Origin: Mesorhizobium sp. CU3
GTDB taxonomy: Bacteria > Pseudomonadota > Alphaproteobacteria > Rhizobiales > Rhizobiaceae
NCBI RefSeq assembly: GCF_006442965.1
Contig: NZ_VFWX01000019.1
Coordinates: 62,001-126,000 of the forward strand
Length of the DNA: 64,000 bases
Direction: 5' to 3'
Made by a program: the position numbers and the translations under genes. Below, in pieces: positions 16,934 through 26,058 of the stretch. The notes below the pieces were generated by a model that was not told the DNA's origin, did no database searches, and was given only the letters and a program-made list of their open reading frames with translations. Positions within the stretch are counted from its first letter, which is position 1. Each line of letters opens with the position of its first letter.

Positions 16934-18061
16934 TTACTGGTCAGCCTTGGTCTGACCCATGATTTCCTGGGCGCTGAAGTTGATGCCGCAGGTCGGGAAG
17001 GAGTTGCCGACGAAGAAATTGTCGGATTCCTTCGGGAAGTAATCCGTGCCTTCCTTCATGTCCGGATCCGAGGCGATCGCCAGAGGCAGCTTCACTTCCT
17101 GCGGCACGACCTCGCCCTCGAGTGCCGCGATCGCGGTCTTGATGGCAACCGCAACCTGCGCCGGGCCGGAGCCCGCGGAAGTGCACTTCAGCCCGTCGGC
17201 CGAATGCGCCGCGCAGAACTTGCGGAAGCCGTTCTCCGTCTCGCCGCCGAACGGCACGAAGGGATGCTTGGCATCGATCATCGCCTGCACGATGCCGGTG
17301 TCGCCGCCCTGGCCGGTGATGCCGTCGAACGGACCATTGGTGGCGATGGCGTCGGCGGTCACCTTCTGGGCCACGCCGTCATCCCATTTGCCGGCGACTT
17401 CGGTGACGTCCCACTTCTTGCCGGAAGCGTCGAAGACCTCATGGATGCCGTTGTGGCGGTCGGTATCGACGGAGGTGCCGGCGACGCCGCGCACTTCCAG
17501 GATCTTACCGCCATTGGGCACTTTCTCGACCAGCCACTTGGCCCACAATTCGCCAAGGCCCTTCTGGTCGACATTGACGTTGATGGCGTCCTTGGTGTCG
17601 AGGATGTTGTCGAAGGCGACCAGCACGATGCCGGCTTCCTTGGCGCGCTTGATGACCGGACCGAAGGCGGTCGGGTTCTGCGCGTCGGTGACGATGGCGT
17701 CATAGCCAGAATCGATGAAGTTGTTGATCGCCGATATCTGCGCCGGCACATCCTCGCCGGTCGACACGACCTTGAATTCCTTGATCTTGGCCTTCACGTC
17801 CGGCTGCGCCGCATAGGCCTTCGCCGTCTGCACCATCTGGATGCGCCAGGTGTTGGCGATATAGCCGTTGGAGAAGGCGATGCGGAACGGGCCTTCCTTC
17901 TTCGGGAATTTGAAGAATTTGGTGTCGGCCGACCATGGCGCGAAGCAATCCGGCTGCGCGGCCGGCCCGGACACGATCTCAGGCCCGGCAGCCATGGCGG
18001 CTGAGTTGAGCATGACGAATGCCGTGGCGGCGACGACGCCACCAACGAGTGACTTGATCAT
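16934..18061 (-). CDS. Sugar ABC transporter substrate-binding protein (CUT2)
   Basis: A 375-residue periplasmic binding protein with a signal peptide (hydrophobic core VVAATAFVMLNSAAMAAG). It then shows RIAFSNGYIANTWRIQMVQTA, GYDAIVTDAQNP and VAFDNILDTKDAINVNVDQK, as in the peripla-BP-4/RbsB-like fold. GGGAGGAATACC precedes the ATG. It is the first gene of the operon ending in gluconokinase, and lies downstream of a LacI gene and a perfect operator, so it is likely induced by a sugar or sugar acid, probably gluconate. Confidence 0.9.
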   Translation of the reverse strand: MIKSLVGGVVAATAFVMLNSAAMAAGPEIVSGPAAQPDCFAPWSADTKFFKFPKKEGPFRIAFSNGYIANTWRIQMVQTAKAYAAQPDVKAKIKEFKVVSTGEDVPAQISAINNFIDSGYDAIVTDAQNPTAFGPVIKRAKEAGIVLVAFDNILDTKDAINVNVDQKGLGELWAKWLVEKVPNGGKILEVRGVAGTSVDTDRHNGIHEVFDASGKKWDVTEVAGKWDDGVAQKVTADAIATNGPFDGITGQGGDTGIVQAMIDAKHPFVPFGGETENGFRKFCAAHSADGLKCTSAGSGPAQVAVAIKTAIAALEGEVVPQEVKLPLAIASDPDMKEGTDYFPKESDNFFVGNSFPTCGINFSAQEIMGQTKADQ

Positions 18062-18214
18062 TGGTATTCCTCCCAGTTGCAGTTCTGCTGAATCATGAAG
18101 TCCTGACGCTGTCGGCCGGCACCCTCAAGCCAAACCGAAGCGCTCGCCGGGCGACCCACATCGCCCTGCCTTCTCCTCTTCCCTCGCCTTCCGGGACAGC
18201 CCAGAACGCTATCA

Positions 18215-18262
18215 TATTATCCATAATAAACAAGCGTGAGCTGTTGCTTATGTATAATAAAC
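18215..18262. repeat. Palindrome and direct repeats in the promoter region of the putative gluconate operon
   Basis: TATTATCCATAATA (18215-18228) has perfect 6-bp arms. The word ATAATAAAC occurs at 18223-18231 and again at 18254-18262, 31 bp apart, about three helical turns. The second copy sits in TTATGTATAATAAAC, with arms TTAT/ATAA. This AT-rich block stands out in GC-rich DNA and may hold the promoter and a second regulator site. Confidence 0.5.
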
Positions 18263-18300
18263 AGCGCATGACTCTCGCCGGCCGCCGATTAAACAGACAA

Positions 18301-18316
18301 ATGGTAGCGCTACCAT
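18301..18316. promoter_or_regulatory. Perfect 16-bp LacI-family operator
   Basis: ATGGTAGCGCTACCAT is a perfect palindrome with the central CG/GC typical of LacI/GntR-type operators. It lies between the LacI gene and the binding-protein gene, both read on the minus strand, so it is well placed to control the transport operon and the product of the adjacent LacI gene is the likely ligand-responsive repressor. Confidence 0.75.
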
Positions 18317-18358
18317 GAAGGGCTGTAAAGCCACCTGCTTCGTCATTTTTCCGTGTTC

Positions 18359-19387
18359 TCAGCGGGCGGTGCTTTCCCGGCGTATCAGCTCGAAACCAAG
18401 GTCGACGGTCCGCTGCTCGGGCCGGTTTCCGGCAATCGCCGCCAATGCCATGGCGACGGCGCGCCTGCCGGTCTCATAACGGTGGGTACGGATGCTGGTG
18501 ATGGACGGAAAGGCCGCCTGCATCATGTCGAGATCGTTGAAGCCGACGATGCCGATCGTCTTCGGCACATCGATCGCGGCGCGGTGGCATTCGAAGAGCA
18601 CGCCGAGCGCAATGTCGTCATTGTTGCAGAAGACGCCATCAAGCGAGGGCATCTTGGCCAGCGCATCGCGAAGCAATTCGCGTCCGAGCGTCACGCTGGA
18701 CAGCAAGGGCGTCGTGGTGACCAGCCGCGGGTCGAACAGCCCGGCCTTTTCCATCGCCGCGCGATAGCCGGCAAGACGCCGCTGCGAGCGCGGGTCCATG
18801 CGCGCGCCGATGAAGCCGATCTTGCGGTAACCGGCCTCGAGCAGATGTTCGGTCGCCGTCCTGCCGCCGTCGAGATGGGAAAAACCGACCAGCATGTCGA
18901 CGGGATCGGGACCGGTCTCCATGACCTGCACCACCGGGCAACCGGCATTCTCCAGGAGTTTTCGCGACACCGGCGTCTGGTCGATGCCGGCGACGATCAG
19001 CGCCGCCGGCCGCTGCGAGCCGAACACCTGTAAGAGCCGCTCTTCCTCCAGTCCAGAATAATGGGTGTTGCCCATCTGGATACGGAACGGGCTGTCCGAC
19101 AGGCTGTCATAGATGCCGCGCACCACTTCGGCGAAGACGTTGTTGGTCAGCGAAGGCACAAGCACGCCGAACACTTCGGCGCGCGCCGAGGCTAGCGCCC
19201 GCGCATTGGGGTCCGGCACATAGCCGAGTTCGTCGACCGCGGCCTGGATTTGCCGGCGAAGATCTTCCGAGACCCGCCCCGGTTCGCGCAGCGCGCGCGA
19301 CACGGTGATGGCGCCGACGCCGGCTTTGCGCGCCACATCGGCAATGGTCGGGCGGCCGCCGCCGCGACGCGAGCGCGGCTTGGTCAC
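18359..19387 (-). CDS. LacI-family regulator of the putative gluconate operon
   Basis: A 342-residue repressor with an N-terminal helix-turn-helix (RPTIADVARKAGVGAITVSR) and hinge (YVPDPNARALASARAEVFGV), followed by a periplasmic-binding-protein-like effector domain. I choose the GTG at 19387, because the longer frame upstream has no family-like sequence and the new start gives a normal LacI length. The gene lies immediately upstream of the ABC/gntK operon with a perfect 16-bp operator between them. It resembles the gluconate repressor GntR group of LacI proteins in context; the effector is inferred. Confidence 0.87.
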   Translation of the reverse strand: MTKPRSRRGGGRPTIADVARKAGVGAITVSRALREPGRVSEDLRRQIQAAVDELGYVPDPNARALASARAEVFGVLVPSLTNNVFAEVVRGIYDSLSDSPFRIQMGNTHYSGLEEERLLQVFGSQRPAALIVAGIDQTPVSRKLLENAGCPVVQVMETGPDPVDMLVGFSHLDGGRTATEHLLEAGYRKIGFIGARMDPRSQRRLAGYRAAMEKAGLFDPRLVTTTPLLSSVTLGRELLRDALAKMPSLDGVFCNNDDIALGVLFECHRAAIDVPKTIGIVGFNDLDMMQAAFPSITSIRTHRYETGRRAVAMALAAIAGNRPEQRTVDLGFELIRRESTAR

Positions 19388-19535
19388 AGCCCCGCCCCCG
19401 CGTCTCCAACACTTGGCAGCGAAACGAAAATCGGCATTCCAGTCATCGCCCAACCCAAGCTCGATTTGCTTGGGGTCGCGCATGCACCAGCCATTGTCAA
19501 GCAAGCCGGTGGGGGCGTCCGGTCGGCAAGGGGCG

Positions 19536-20768
19536 TCAGGCAACGGACGCGACGCTTCTGTTGGCCTTCCACATCAGCAGCGCGATCGCCGCGACATTGA
19601 CGAGATTCCAGCCGATGCCGTTGAGGAAGGCGGCAGCATAGGAGCCGGTGAGATCGTAGATCCAGCCCGACATCCAGCCGCCGATCGCCATGCCGAAGAT
19701 CGTCGCCATCAGCACGGTGCCGATGCGCTGCCCCGCCTCCTTGGCGGGCATGTATTCACGAATAATGATCGCATAACACGGCACGATGCCACCCTGCGAC
19801 AGCCCGAACACCAGCGACACCACATAGAGCGAGGCCAAGCCGTTGAAAGGTATGTAGAAAAACAGCGACAGGCATTGCAGCGCCGAGCCGATCAGCAGCG
19901 TCTTCACGCCGCCGATACGGTCGGCGATGAAGCCCGAGCCAAGCCGGCTGACGACACCCGCCGCCATCATGATCGACAGCATGTCGGCGCCATGCGCCAC
20001 GCCATAGCCGAGGTCCATGCAATAGGCGACGATGTGGACCTGCGGCATCGACATCGCCACGCAGCAGCCAAGGCCGGCGATGATCAGCAGGACCTGCAAC
20101 GCGCCCGGCGACAGCGAAATAGGCTGAACCACCCTGGCGCCGGGCGAACCGGCTGCCGCTTGCCTTGGCGCCTTGCGTCGCAGCATCAGCACCAGCGGCA
20201 CCATGGTCACCAGGCAGAAGATGCCGATGGCGGCATAGGTAATACGCCAGCCATGGCCCTGGATGAGATGGGGCATGAGCGTCGGCCATATCGCGCCGGC
20301 GAGATAGTTGCCGGACGCGGCGGCGGTCATGGCGACGCCGCGCCGCAGGTTGAACCAATGCGAGATGTCGGCAATCAGCGGCCCGAAGATCGCCGCCGTG
20401 CCGACGCCGATCAGAACGCCCTGGGCAAGGGTGAATTGCAAGATCGACTGCGACAGGGCCGCGAGCAGGAAGCCGGCGGCGAGCGCTACGGTGGAAACCA
20501 GCGCCGGGACCCAGTAGCCGAGGCGGTCGACGACGCGGCCGATCAGAACATTGCCGGCTGCAAAGCCGACCATCGTCGCGGTGAACGGCATCGATGCGGC
20601 CGCGCGGTCGATGCCGAATTCGGCCTGGACGGCGGGCAACACCACGACCACCGCCCAACTGCCGACACAGCCGATCGTGGCGAGCAGCACCGAAATGGCG
20701 AGCCTCATCCAGGCATATCCGCTGTCTATGCCCGGGCTGTTGGCCGGATTTGCTGTTACCGTCGTCAA
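19536..20768 (-). CDS. MFS transporter (monocarboxylate/OFA-type)
   Basis: About 410 residues and 12 predicted membrane segments; LIGRVVDRLGYWVPALVS is the conserved loop 2-3 motif and FIADRIGGVKTLL its repeat in the second half. Loop length and the cytoplasmic RRKAPRQAAAG segment fit bacterial monocarboxylate-type carriers. The start is unclear: no ATG precedes the first membrane helix, so TTG at 20768 (after GGGACGGGAAA) is preferred over TTG at 20840. It is read in the same direction as the GntR gene upstream (47-119 bp away) and may share its regulation. The substrate is not known. Confidence 0.8.
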   Translation of the reverse strand: MTTVTANPANSPGIDSGYAWMRLAISVLLATIGCVGSWAVVVVLPAVQAEFGIDRAAASMPFTATMVGFAAGNVLIGRVVDRLGYWVPALVSTVALAAGFLLAALSQSILQFTLAQGVLIGVGTAAIFGPLIADISHWFNLRRGVAMTAAASGNYLAGAIWPTLMPHLIQGHGWRITYAAIGIFCLVTMVPLVLMLRRKAPRQAAAGSPGARVVQPISLSPGALQVLLIIAGLGCCVAMSMPQVHIVAYCMDLGYGVAHGADMLSIMMAAGVVSRLGSGFIADRIGGVKTLLIGSALQCLSLFFYIPFNGLASLYVVSLVFGLSQGGIVPCYAIIIREYMPAKEAGQRIGTVLMATIFGMAIGGWMSGWIYDLTGSYAAAFLNGIGWNLVNVAAIALLMWKANRSVASVA

Positions 20769-20886
20769 GGCGTTTCCCGTCCCGCTGTCCGGCACAACTA
20801 TCGGCGCATTTGCCGGGCGGAGCAGCGCCACGACGGGCAAATCCGTGGCTCCAGGACTTGAAGAGGCATCGCCGCCTGGGCAGACC

Positions 20887-21663
20887 TTAGCGTGACTGGA
20901 TCACTTCGTCGGTATTCGCCAGCAGCTTTCGCACCGCGTTGCGCGCCGCATCCGGCCTTTGCAGGCGGATATTCCGTTCGATCGCCTCATGCAGCTTCTG
21001 GGCATGGTGGAGATCGTCCAGCTCGCGCGTCGTGTAGGCGAAGAGGTGGTCGAAGGCGGATTCGATCAGCACGCCGAGCGGTACCAGCAGATCGTTGCCG
21101 GAAGCCCTGAGGATAGCGAGGTGGAAGCGCGTGTCTGCCCGCGTCCGCTCCTGCAGATTGGTCGCCTCGCCCATCTCGCGGCAGGCCTGGCTGATCTCGG
21201 CCATCTGCTCGTCGCTGCGCCGCATAGCGGCGAAGGCGGTGGCTTCCGGCTCGATGATGTGGCGGAACTCCTGCACCGTCTTCAGGAACACCTCGCGGTC
21301 GGGCGAGGTCGCGTACCAGGCGAGCACGTCGCGGTCGAGCAGGTTCCAGCGCTCCTTCGGCTCGACCCAGCTGCCGATCTTCGGCCGCGATGCCAGAAGG
21401 CTCTTTGCCATCAGCATCTTGATCGCCTCGCGCACCGCCGAGCGGCTGACGTCGAAGGTTTCCGACCATTTGGCTTCATTGGGCAGGATGGTGCCCGGCG
21501 GATAGTCGCCGCGCACGATCCTGAGCCCGATTTCGCTGGCCAGGGACGTATGCACGCTGGCGCCCGGAATGCGCGGCGCGTCGGCCCGGCGGACCCCCAC
21601 GGCGCGCTCGGCGGCTGCTGTCTTCGCCGGTTTTTTATCGTTGTTCGGCTTTGCGTCCCGCAT
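20887..21663 (-). CDS. GntR-family regulator, FadR subfamily
   Basis: A 258-residue regulator with an N-terminal winged helix (LPNEAKWSETFDVSRSAVREAIKMLMAKSLL) and an all-helical FCD ligand domain (FRHIIEPEATAFAAMRR, DTRFHLAILRASGNDLL, HEAIERNI), which normally binds a metal and a small carboxylate or sugar acid. The start is the ATG at 21663. Three sites matching the FadR-subfamily half-site pattern TNGTNNNACNA occur in the promoter regions of the neighbouring dehydrogenase pair and ABC transporter genes, so it is the likely local regulator. Confidence 0.9.
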   Translation of the reverse strand: MRDAKPNNDKKPAKTAAAERAVGVRRADAPRIPGASVHTSLASEIGLRIVRGDYPPGTILPNEAKWSETFDVSRSAVREAIKMLMAKSLLASRPKIGSWVEPKERWNLLDRDVLAWYATSPDREVFLKTVQEFRHIIEPEATAFAAMRRSDEQMAEISQACREMGEATNLQERTRADTRFHLAILRASGNDLLVPLGVLIESAFDHLFAYTTRELDDLHHAQKLHEAIERNIRLQRPDAARNAVRKLLANTDEVIQSR

Positions 21664-21766
21664 GTGATCCACAAAATCCCGTTTTAGGGGCCTGTCAAGC
21701 ACGGCAAGCCTGCTTTGCGTCAAGGCGCGAAGATGTGCACAGCTCAACCAGTATTTGTCGCTCTTC

Positions 21767-22663
21767 TCACGCGGTTTTGACATAGTTGCGCCAGCTATGC
21801 TCCGGGCGGAAGCCGAGCATGTCGCGCGCCTTGCGGTTCGACAGCAGCGTCTCATATTCGCCGAGCTCGGCCTTCACCGGCACGCCCGGATAGAAGCGCT
21901 GCAAAAGCTCCGCCGTCGGCAGGTCCGACGATGTGTCGTCATTGGCGGCATTGAACACCTGATAGCCCAGCCCGTCCTTCTCGATGGCCCGGAGCGTGAT
22001 CTGACCGAGGTCGCGCGCATCGACATAGCTCCAGGCGATACGCTTGCGGAATCCGGGATCGGCGAACCATTTCGGGAACAGCGAATATTCATGCGGCTCG
22101 ATGACGTTGCCGATGCGCAGCGCATAGATGTCGAACCCGCTGCGCAGCGCAAAGGCGCGGGCCGTCTTCTCGTTGACGATCTTCGACAGTGCATAGGAGT
22201 CCATCGGGTCGACGTCATAGTCCTCGTCGAGCGGAAAATGCGTCGGGTTGCGCGGTTCATTGGCGAAGACCAGGCCGTAGGTCGTCTCCGACGAGGCAAT
22301 GATCACCTTGCGGATGCCGAGCTTCACCGCCGCCTCGATGACATTGTAAGTGCCCATCGCATTGATGCGGAATACCTCGTTGTCGGGCGTGATCATGATG
22401 CGCGGAATGGCGGCGAAATGCACCACCGCGTCGACCGGCTGCGCCCTCAGCGACGGATCGAACTCGTGCAGGCCGGCATAGCTCGACAGCGCGTTGAACA
22501 CCTGGCCGCTGTCGGTGATGTCGGTGATCAGCGTGCGCACCTTGGGATTGTCGAGCGGCCTGGTGTCGATGTTGAGCACCTGGCAGCCATGTTCGACCAG
22601 ATATTGCACGACATGGCGGCCGGCCTTGCCGCTGCCGCCGGTGAACATGATCCGCTTGGTCAT
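21767..22663 (-). CDS. NAD-dependent epimerase/dehydratase (extended SDR)
   Basis: A 298-residue extended short-chain dehydrogenase. Nucleotide binding is shown by TGGSGKAG near the N-terminus, and catalysis by YALSK (YxxxK) with an upstream Ser (IIASSETTYG). The C-terminal part binds a sugar or sugar nucleotide in relatives. ATG at 22663 follows GGAGAG. It is divergent from the 3-hydroxyisobutyrate-dehydrogenase-like gene, across a promoter that contains a GntR-type operator. Uronate or sugar-acid dehydrogenase activity is possible given the neighbours, but not proven. Confidence 0.85.
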   Translation of the reverse strand: MTKRIMFTGGSGKAGRHVVQYLVEHGCQVLNIDTRPLDNPKVRTLITDITDSGQVFNALSSYAGLHEFDPSLRAQPVDAVVHFAAIPRIMITPDNEVFRINAMGTYNVIEAAVKLGIRKVIIASSETTYGLVFANEPRNPTHFPLDEDYDVDPMDSYALSKIVNEKTARAFALRSGFDIYALRIGNVIEPHEYSLFPKWFADPGFRKRIAWSYVDARDLGQITLRAIEKDGLGYQVFNAANDDTSSDLPTAELLQRFYPGVPVKAELGEYETLLSNRKARDMLGFRPEHSWRNYVKTA

Positions 22664-22701
22664 TTGCAGCTCTCTCCGCATCGTTTGGACTTTGAGGTGT
22701 A

Positions 22702-22712
22702 TTGTCAGACAA
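22702..22712. promoter_or_regulatory. GntR/FadR-type operator between the two dehydrogenase genes
   Basis: TTGTCAGACAA matches TNGTNNNACNA and is the core of the 13-bp perfect palindrome ATTGTC-A-GACAAT (22701-22713). It lies in the 123-bp divergent promoter region and could control both genes. Confidence 0.7.
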
Positions 22713-22786
22713 TATTGCATTCTGCAACCATATGCGGCAAGAACGTCGGCACAATTATCGATAATCACCCGAACAGGACGAACGAC

Positions 22787-23725
22787 ATGACCACGAACGC
22801 GGCGCGCGAAAAAATCGGCTTCATCGGCCTCGGCCTGATGGGGCACGGCATCGCCAAGAACATCGTCGACAAGGGCTACCCGCTGACCTTTCTCGGCCGC
22901 AAGAACCGCAAGCCGGCAGAGGACCTGCTCGGCCGCGGCGCCAAGGAAGCCGCGACGTCCAAGGACGTGGCGGCGGCTTCCGACATTGTCTTCATCTGCG
23001 TCACCGGCTCACGCGAGGTCGAAGAGATCATCCGCGGCCCGGGTGGACTGAAGCAAGGCCTGAAAAAGGGATCGGTCGTCGTCGACTGCTCTACATCGGA
23101 CCCGGTCTCGACCGTGGCTTTGGCCGCCGAGCTCAAGGCGATCGGCGTCGACCTCGTCGACGCGCCGCTCAGCCGCACGCCGAAGGAGGCCTGGGAAGGC
23201 ACGCTCGACGCCATGGTCGGCGCGCCGGACGCGCTGTTTGCCAGGCTGAAGCCGGTGATCGAGACCTGGGCCGGCCGCATCGTCCATATCGGCGACACCG
23301 GCGACGGCCACCGCATGAAGCTGCTCAACAACTTCATCTCGCTGGGCTACGCGGCGATCTATTCGGAGGCGCTGACGCTGGCCGAGAAGGTCGGCATCTC
23401 GCCGCAACGCTTCGACAGCGTCATCCGCAACGGCCGTATGGATTGCGGCTTCTACCAGACCTTCATGCGCTGGACGCTGGAGGGTGACCGCGACGCGCAT
23501 AAATTCACCATCGCCAACGCCTTCAAGGATTTGACCTATCTGGGCTCGATGGCAGGCGCCGCGGGCATCGCCAACCCGCTCGGCAACGCCACCAAGAACT
23601 CCTTCGCCACGGCCCATGCCGCCGGTCCGGCCGAGCAGTATGTGCCGATGCTCGCCACCCATATCGGCAAGCTCAACGGTGTCGACCTGATGCCTTCCAA
23701 GGACGGCGTGAAGCAGAAGATCTGA
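22787..23725 (+). CDS. NAD(P)-dependent beta-hydroxyacid dehydrogenase (3-hydroxyisobutyrate dehydrogenase family)
   Basis: A 312-residue enzyme with the Rossmann motif GFIGLGLMGHGIAKN at the start, substrate loop DAPLSRTPKEAWEGTLDAMVGA and the catalytic lysine in GDGHRMKLLNNF. The family oxidises or reduces beta-hydroxyacids such as 3-hydroxyisobutyrate, tartronate semialdehyde, L-threonate or sulfolactaldehyde. The ATG at 22787 is used; the frame runs far upstream through the antisense of the epimerase gene, which is not coding on this strand. With the adjacent epimerase and CUT2 transporter it probably belongs to a sugar-acid catabolic set. The exact substrate is unknown. Confidence 0.87.
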   Translation: MTTNAAREKIGFIGLGLMGHGIAKNIVDKGYPLTFLGRKNRKPAEDLLGRGAKEAATSKDVAAASDIVFICVTGSREVEEIIRGPGGLKQGLKKGSVVVDCSTSDPVSTVALAAELKAIGVDLVDAPLSRTPKEAWEGTLDAMVGAPDALFARLKPVIETWAGRIVHIGDTGDGHRMKLLNNFISLGYAAIYSEALTLAEKVGISPQRFDSVIRNGRMDCGFYQTFMRWTLEGDRDAHKFTIANAFKDLTYLGSMAGAAGIANPLGNATKNSFATAHAAGPAEQYVPMLATHIGKLNGVDLMPSKDGVKQKI

Positions 23726-23775
23726 AGCAGGAGGCGCCATGCCCGGTTCAATCACTGGGTCGGCACTGAAAGAAA

Positions 23776-23798
23776 AGGGGCGCCGCAGGGGCGCCCCT
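23776..23798. terminator. Bidirectional terminator between convergent genes
   Basis: AGGGGCGCC (23776-23784) pairs with GGCGCCCCT (23790-23798) around a 5-base loop, flanked by AGAAA on the left (T-rich on the minus strand) and CTTCGTT on the right. It lies between the convergent dehydrogenase and binding-protein genes. Confidence 0.75.
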
Positions 23799-23822
23799 CT
23801 TCGTTCCGGATGCAGCCCAAGC

Positions 23823-24812
23823 CTACTTCTGGATGCAGGTGTCGGCCGTTTCCTTGGTGCATTCGTCGAGGCCGGTGAAGACCGGGTCGTCGACCTTCTT
23901 GCCGGCGATGAGGTCGAGCATCACCGACGGCGCCTTGTAGCCCATCTCGAACGGCCGCTGGCCGACCAGTGCGGTGACCAGGCCTTCCTTGGCGATCGCC
24001 ACCTCGTCGCCGATCGTGTCGGCGGCGCCGATGACGAACTCGTTCTTGGCGATCTTGTCGGCCATCGGCTTGAACAGGTCGCGATAGGGCTGCGGGGCGC
24101 CGAACAGCGGCCAGCCGCCCATGATGCCGAAGGCGTCGAGCTTCGGATTGGCGGCGAGGATGTCGGTCATCGCCTGCACGCCCTTGGCGCCGTCGTCATT
24201 GGTGAACACCGGACAACCGGCGACTTCGGTCCAGCCGCCCTCGCCGGCAAGTGCCGCAAGGCCTTCCTTGCCCGACAGCGCATCGCGCATGCCTTGCGCG
24301 CGGCGCAGGATGTTGTCGGCCGCCGGATTGCCTTCGATGGTGCAGATCGTGCCGCCATTCGGCTTGGCCTTCTTGATGTACTCGCCGATCTTCTTGCCCA
24401 TCAGATAGTTGTCGGTGCCGAGATAGGTCTTGCGCAGCGCTGCGTCTTCCTTGGCCAGGTCGGCATCGACGGTCATGATCGGGATCGACGGATTGGCGCT
24501 CTTGATCGTCTGCGCGATCAACGGCGCATTGGACGGCGAGATCGCCATCGCCGCCGTATCCGGCTTGCTCAACATATCCTGCACGATCTGCGCCTCGCCG
24601 GCTTCATCCGACGTCGAGGCCGGGCCGGTGTAGAAGCACTCATATTCCGAGCTGGCATTTTCCTTGTTCCACTTCTCGCAGCCTTGATGGATGGCTTCGA
24701 AGAAGGGGTTGTCGAGACCTTTCACGACGATGACGAGCTGTTTCTTGGCCAGAGCCGGCCCGGCGCCCATCGCCATGGCGGCGACGGCGGCGAGCAAAAG
24801 TGTTTTCCTCAT
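23823..24812 (-). CDS. Sugar ABC transporter substrate-binding protein (CUT2)
   Basis: A 329-residue periplasmic binding protein: signal peptide MRKTLLLAAVAAMAMGAGPALA, then VVKGLDNPFFEAIHQGCEKW, AAMAISPSNAPLIAQTIKSA, TVDADLAKE, and YLGTDNYLMGKKIGEYI, all typical of RbsB/FrcB-like sugar binders. ATG at 24812 follows AAGGGAGGAACTGATT. It is divergent from the ATPase and permease genes of the same system across a 456-bp intergenic region that carries two GntR-type operators. The sugar is not identified. Confidence 0.9.
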   Translation of the reverse strand: MRKTLLLAAVAAMAMGAGPALAKKQLVIVVKGLDNPFFEAIHQGCEKWNKENASSEYECFYTGPASTSDEAGEAQIVQDMLSKPDTAAMAISPSNAPLIAQTIKSANPSIPIMTVDADLAKEDAALRKTYLGTDNYLMGKKIGEYIKKAKPNGGTICTIEGNPAADNILRRAQGMRDALSGKEGLAALAGEGGWTEVAGCPVFTNDDGAKGVQAMTDILAANPKLDAFGIMGGWPLFGAPQPYRDLFKPMADKIAKNEFVIGAADTIGDEVAIAKEGLVTALVGQRPFEMGYKAPSVMLDLIAGKKVDDPVFTGLDECTKETADTCIQK

Positions 24813-25081
24813 AATCAGTTCCTCCCTTGAACCAGACGGACACGGCGTGCCCGCCACACCGATCAGCCCGGACCAAACAGAACAGAAGGAGCCTCCAAGG
24901 AGCGCTCATGTCCTGCCCAGGCTGATAAGCATCTGCCGATCCGTGGCCAGTCGAATCAAGACCGGCCTTCAGATCCCTCACTCTCAAACCATTTGCCCCT
25001 TGCGCCATATACGCGCTGGACGGGCAAACTATTCCTCCGAGGCTTAGCTAATATCGGCTTTCCGCTAACGTCAATTGCTAT

Positions 25082-25092
25082 TTGTCCTACAA
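25082..25092. promoter_or_regulatory. GntR/FadR-type operator upstream of the ABC genes, site 1
   Basis: TTGTCCTACAA matches TNGTNNNACNA. It lies in the 456-bp divergent region between the binding-protein gene and the ATPase gene. Confidence 0.6.
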
Positions 25093-25122
25093 AACCGATT
25101 TTTCGTCGAGTCTCGAAATTAA

Positions 25123-25133
25123 TCGTCCGACAA
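25123..25133. promoter_or_regulatory. GntR/FadR-type operator upstream of the ABC genes, site 2
   Basis: TCGTCCGACAA matches TNGTNNNACNA. It lies 41 bp after site 1 and 5 bp before the predicted -35 box at 25138. Confidence 0.6.
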
Positions 25134-25137
25134 TTGA

Positions 25138-25166
25138 TTGACGCCTTTGCCGGCATTTGCCTAAAT
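25138..25166 (+). promoter_or_regulatory. Predicted sigma-70-type promoter for the ABC ATPase-permease genes
   Basis: TTGACG (25138-25143), a 17-bp spacer and CTAAAT (25161-25166). It is about 100 bp before the GTG start of the ATPase gene and directly after operator site 2. No other striking structure was seen in the rest of the 24813-25268 gap. Confidence 0.5.
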
Positions 25167-25268
25167 GTGTGCATCGCGCCCGCTTGGGAGGAACAGGACG
25201 GGCGAACCTGCGCCACGCTGTCATTCAGGACGGCCAAGGCAGCGGACAGATGGGGAGGCTTAAGGCTG

Positions 25269-26012
<744 letters not shown>

Positions 26013-26058
26013 ACGCCCGCAAACGCGGCGTTTATCGGTTCAGCAGGAAAGGTCGATA

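Noticed and set aside
15335..18004. Plus-strand frame of nearly 900 codons opposite the sugar ABC ATPase and binding protein
   Set aside because: The minus strand carries the full Walker motifs and signal peptide; the plus-strand product shows no domain and has shadow-type composition.
21755..22786. N-terminal extension of the 3-hydroxyisobutyrate-dehydrogenase-like gene
   Set aside because: The open frame runs antisense through the epimerase gene; the Rossmann motif begins right after the ATG at 22787.
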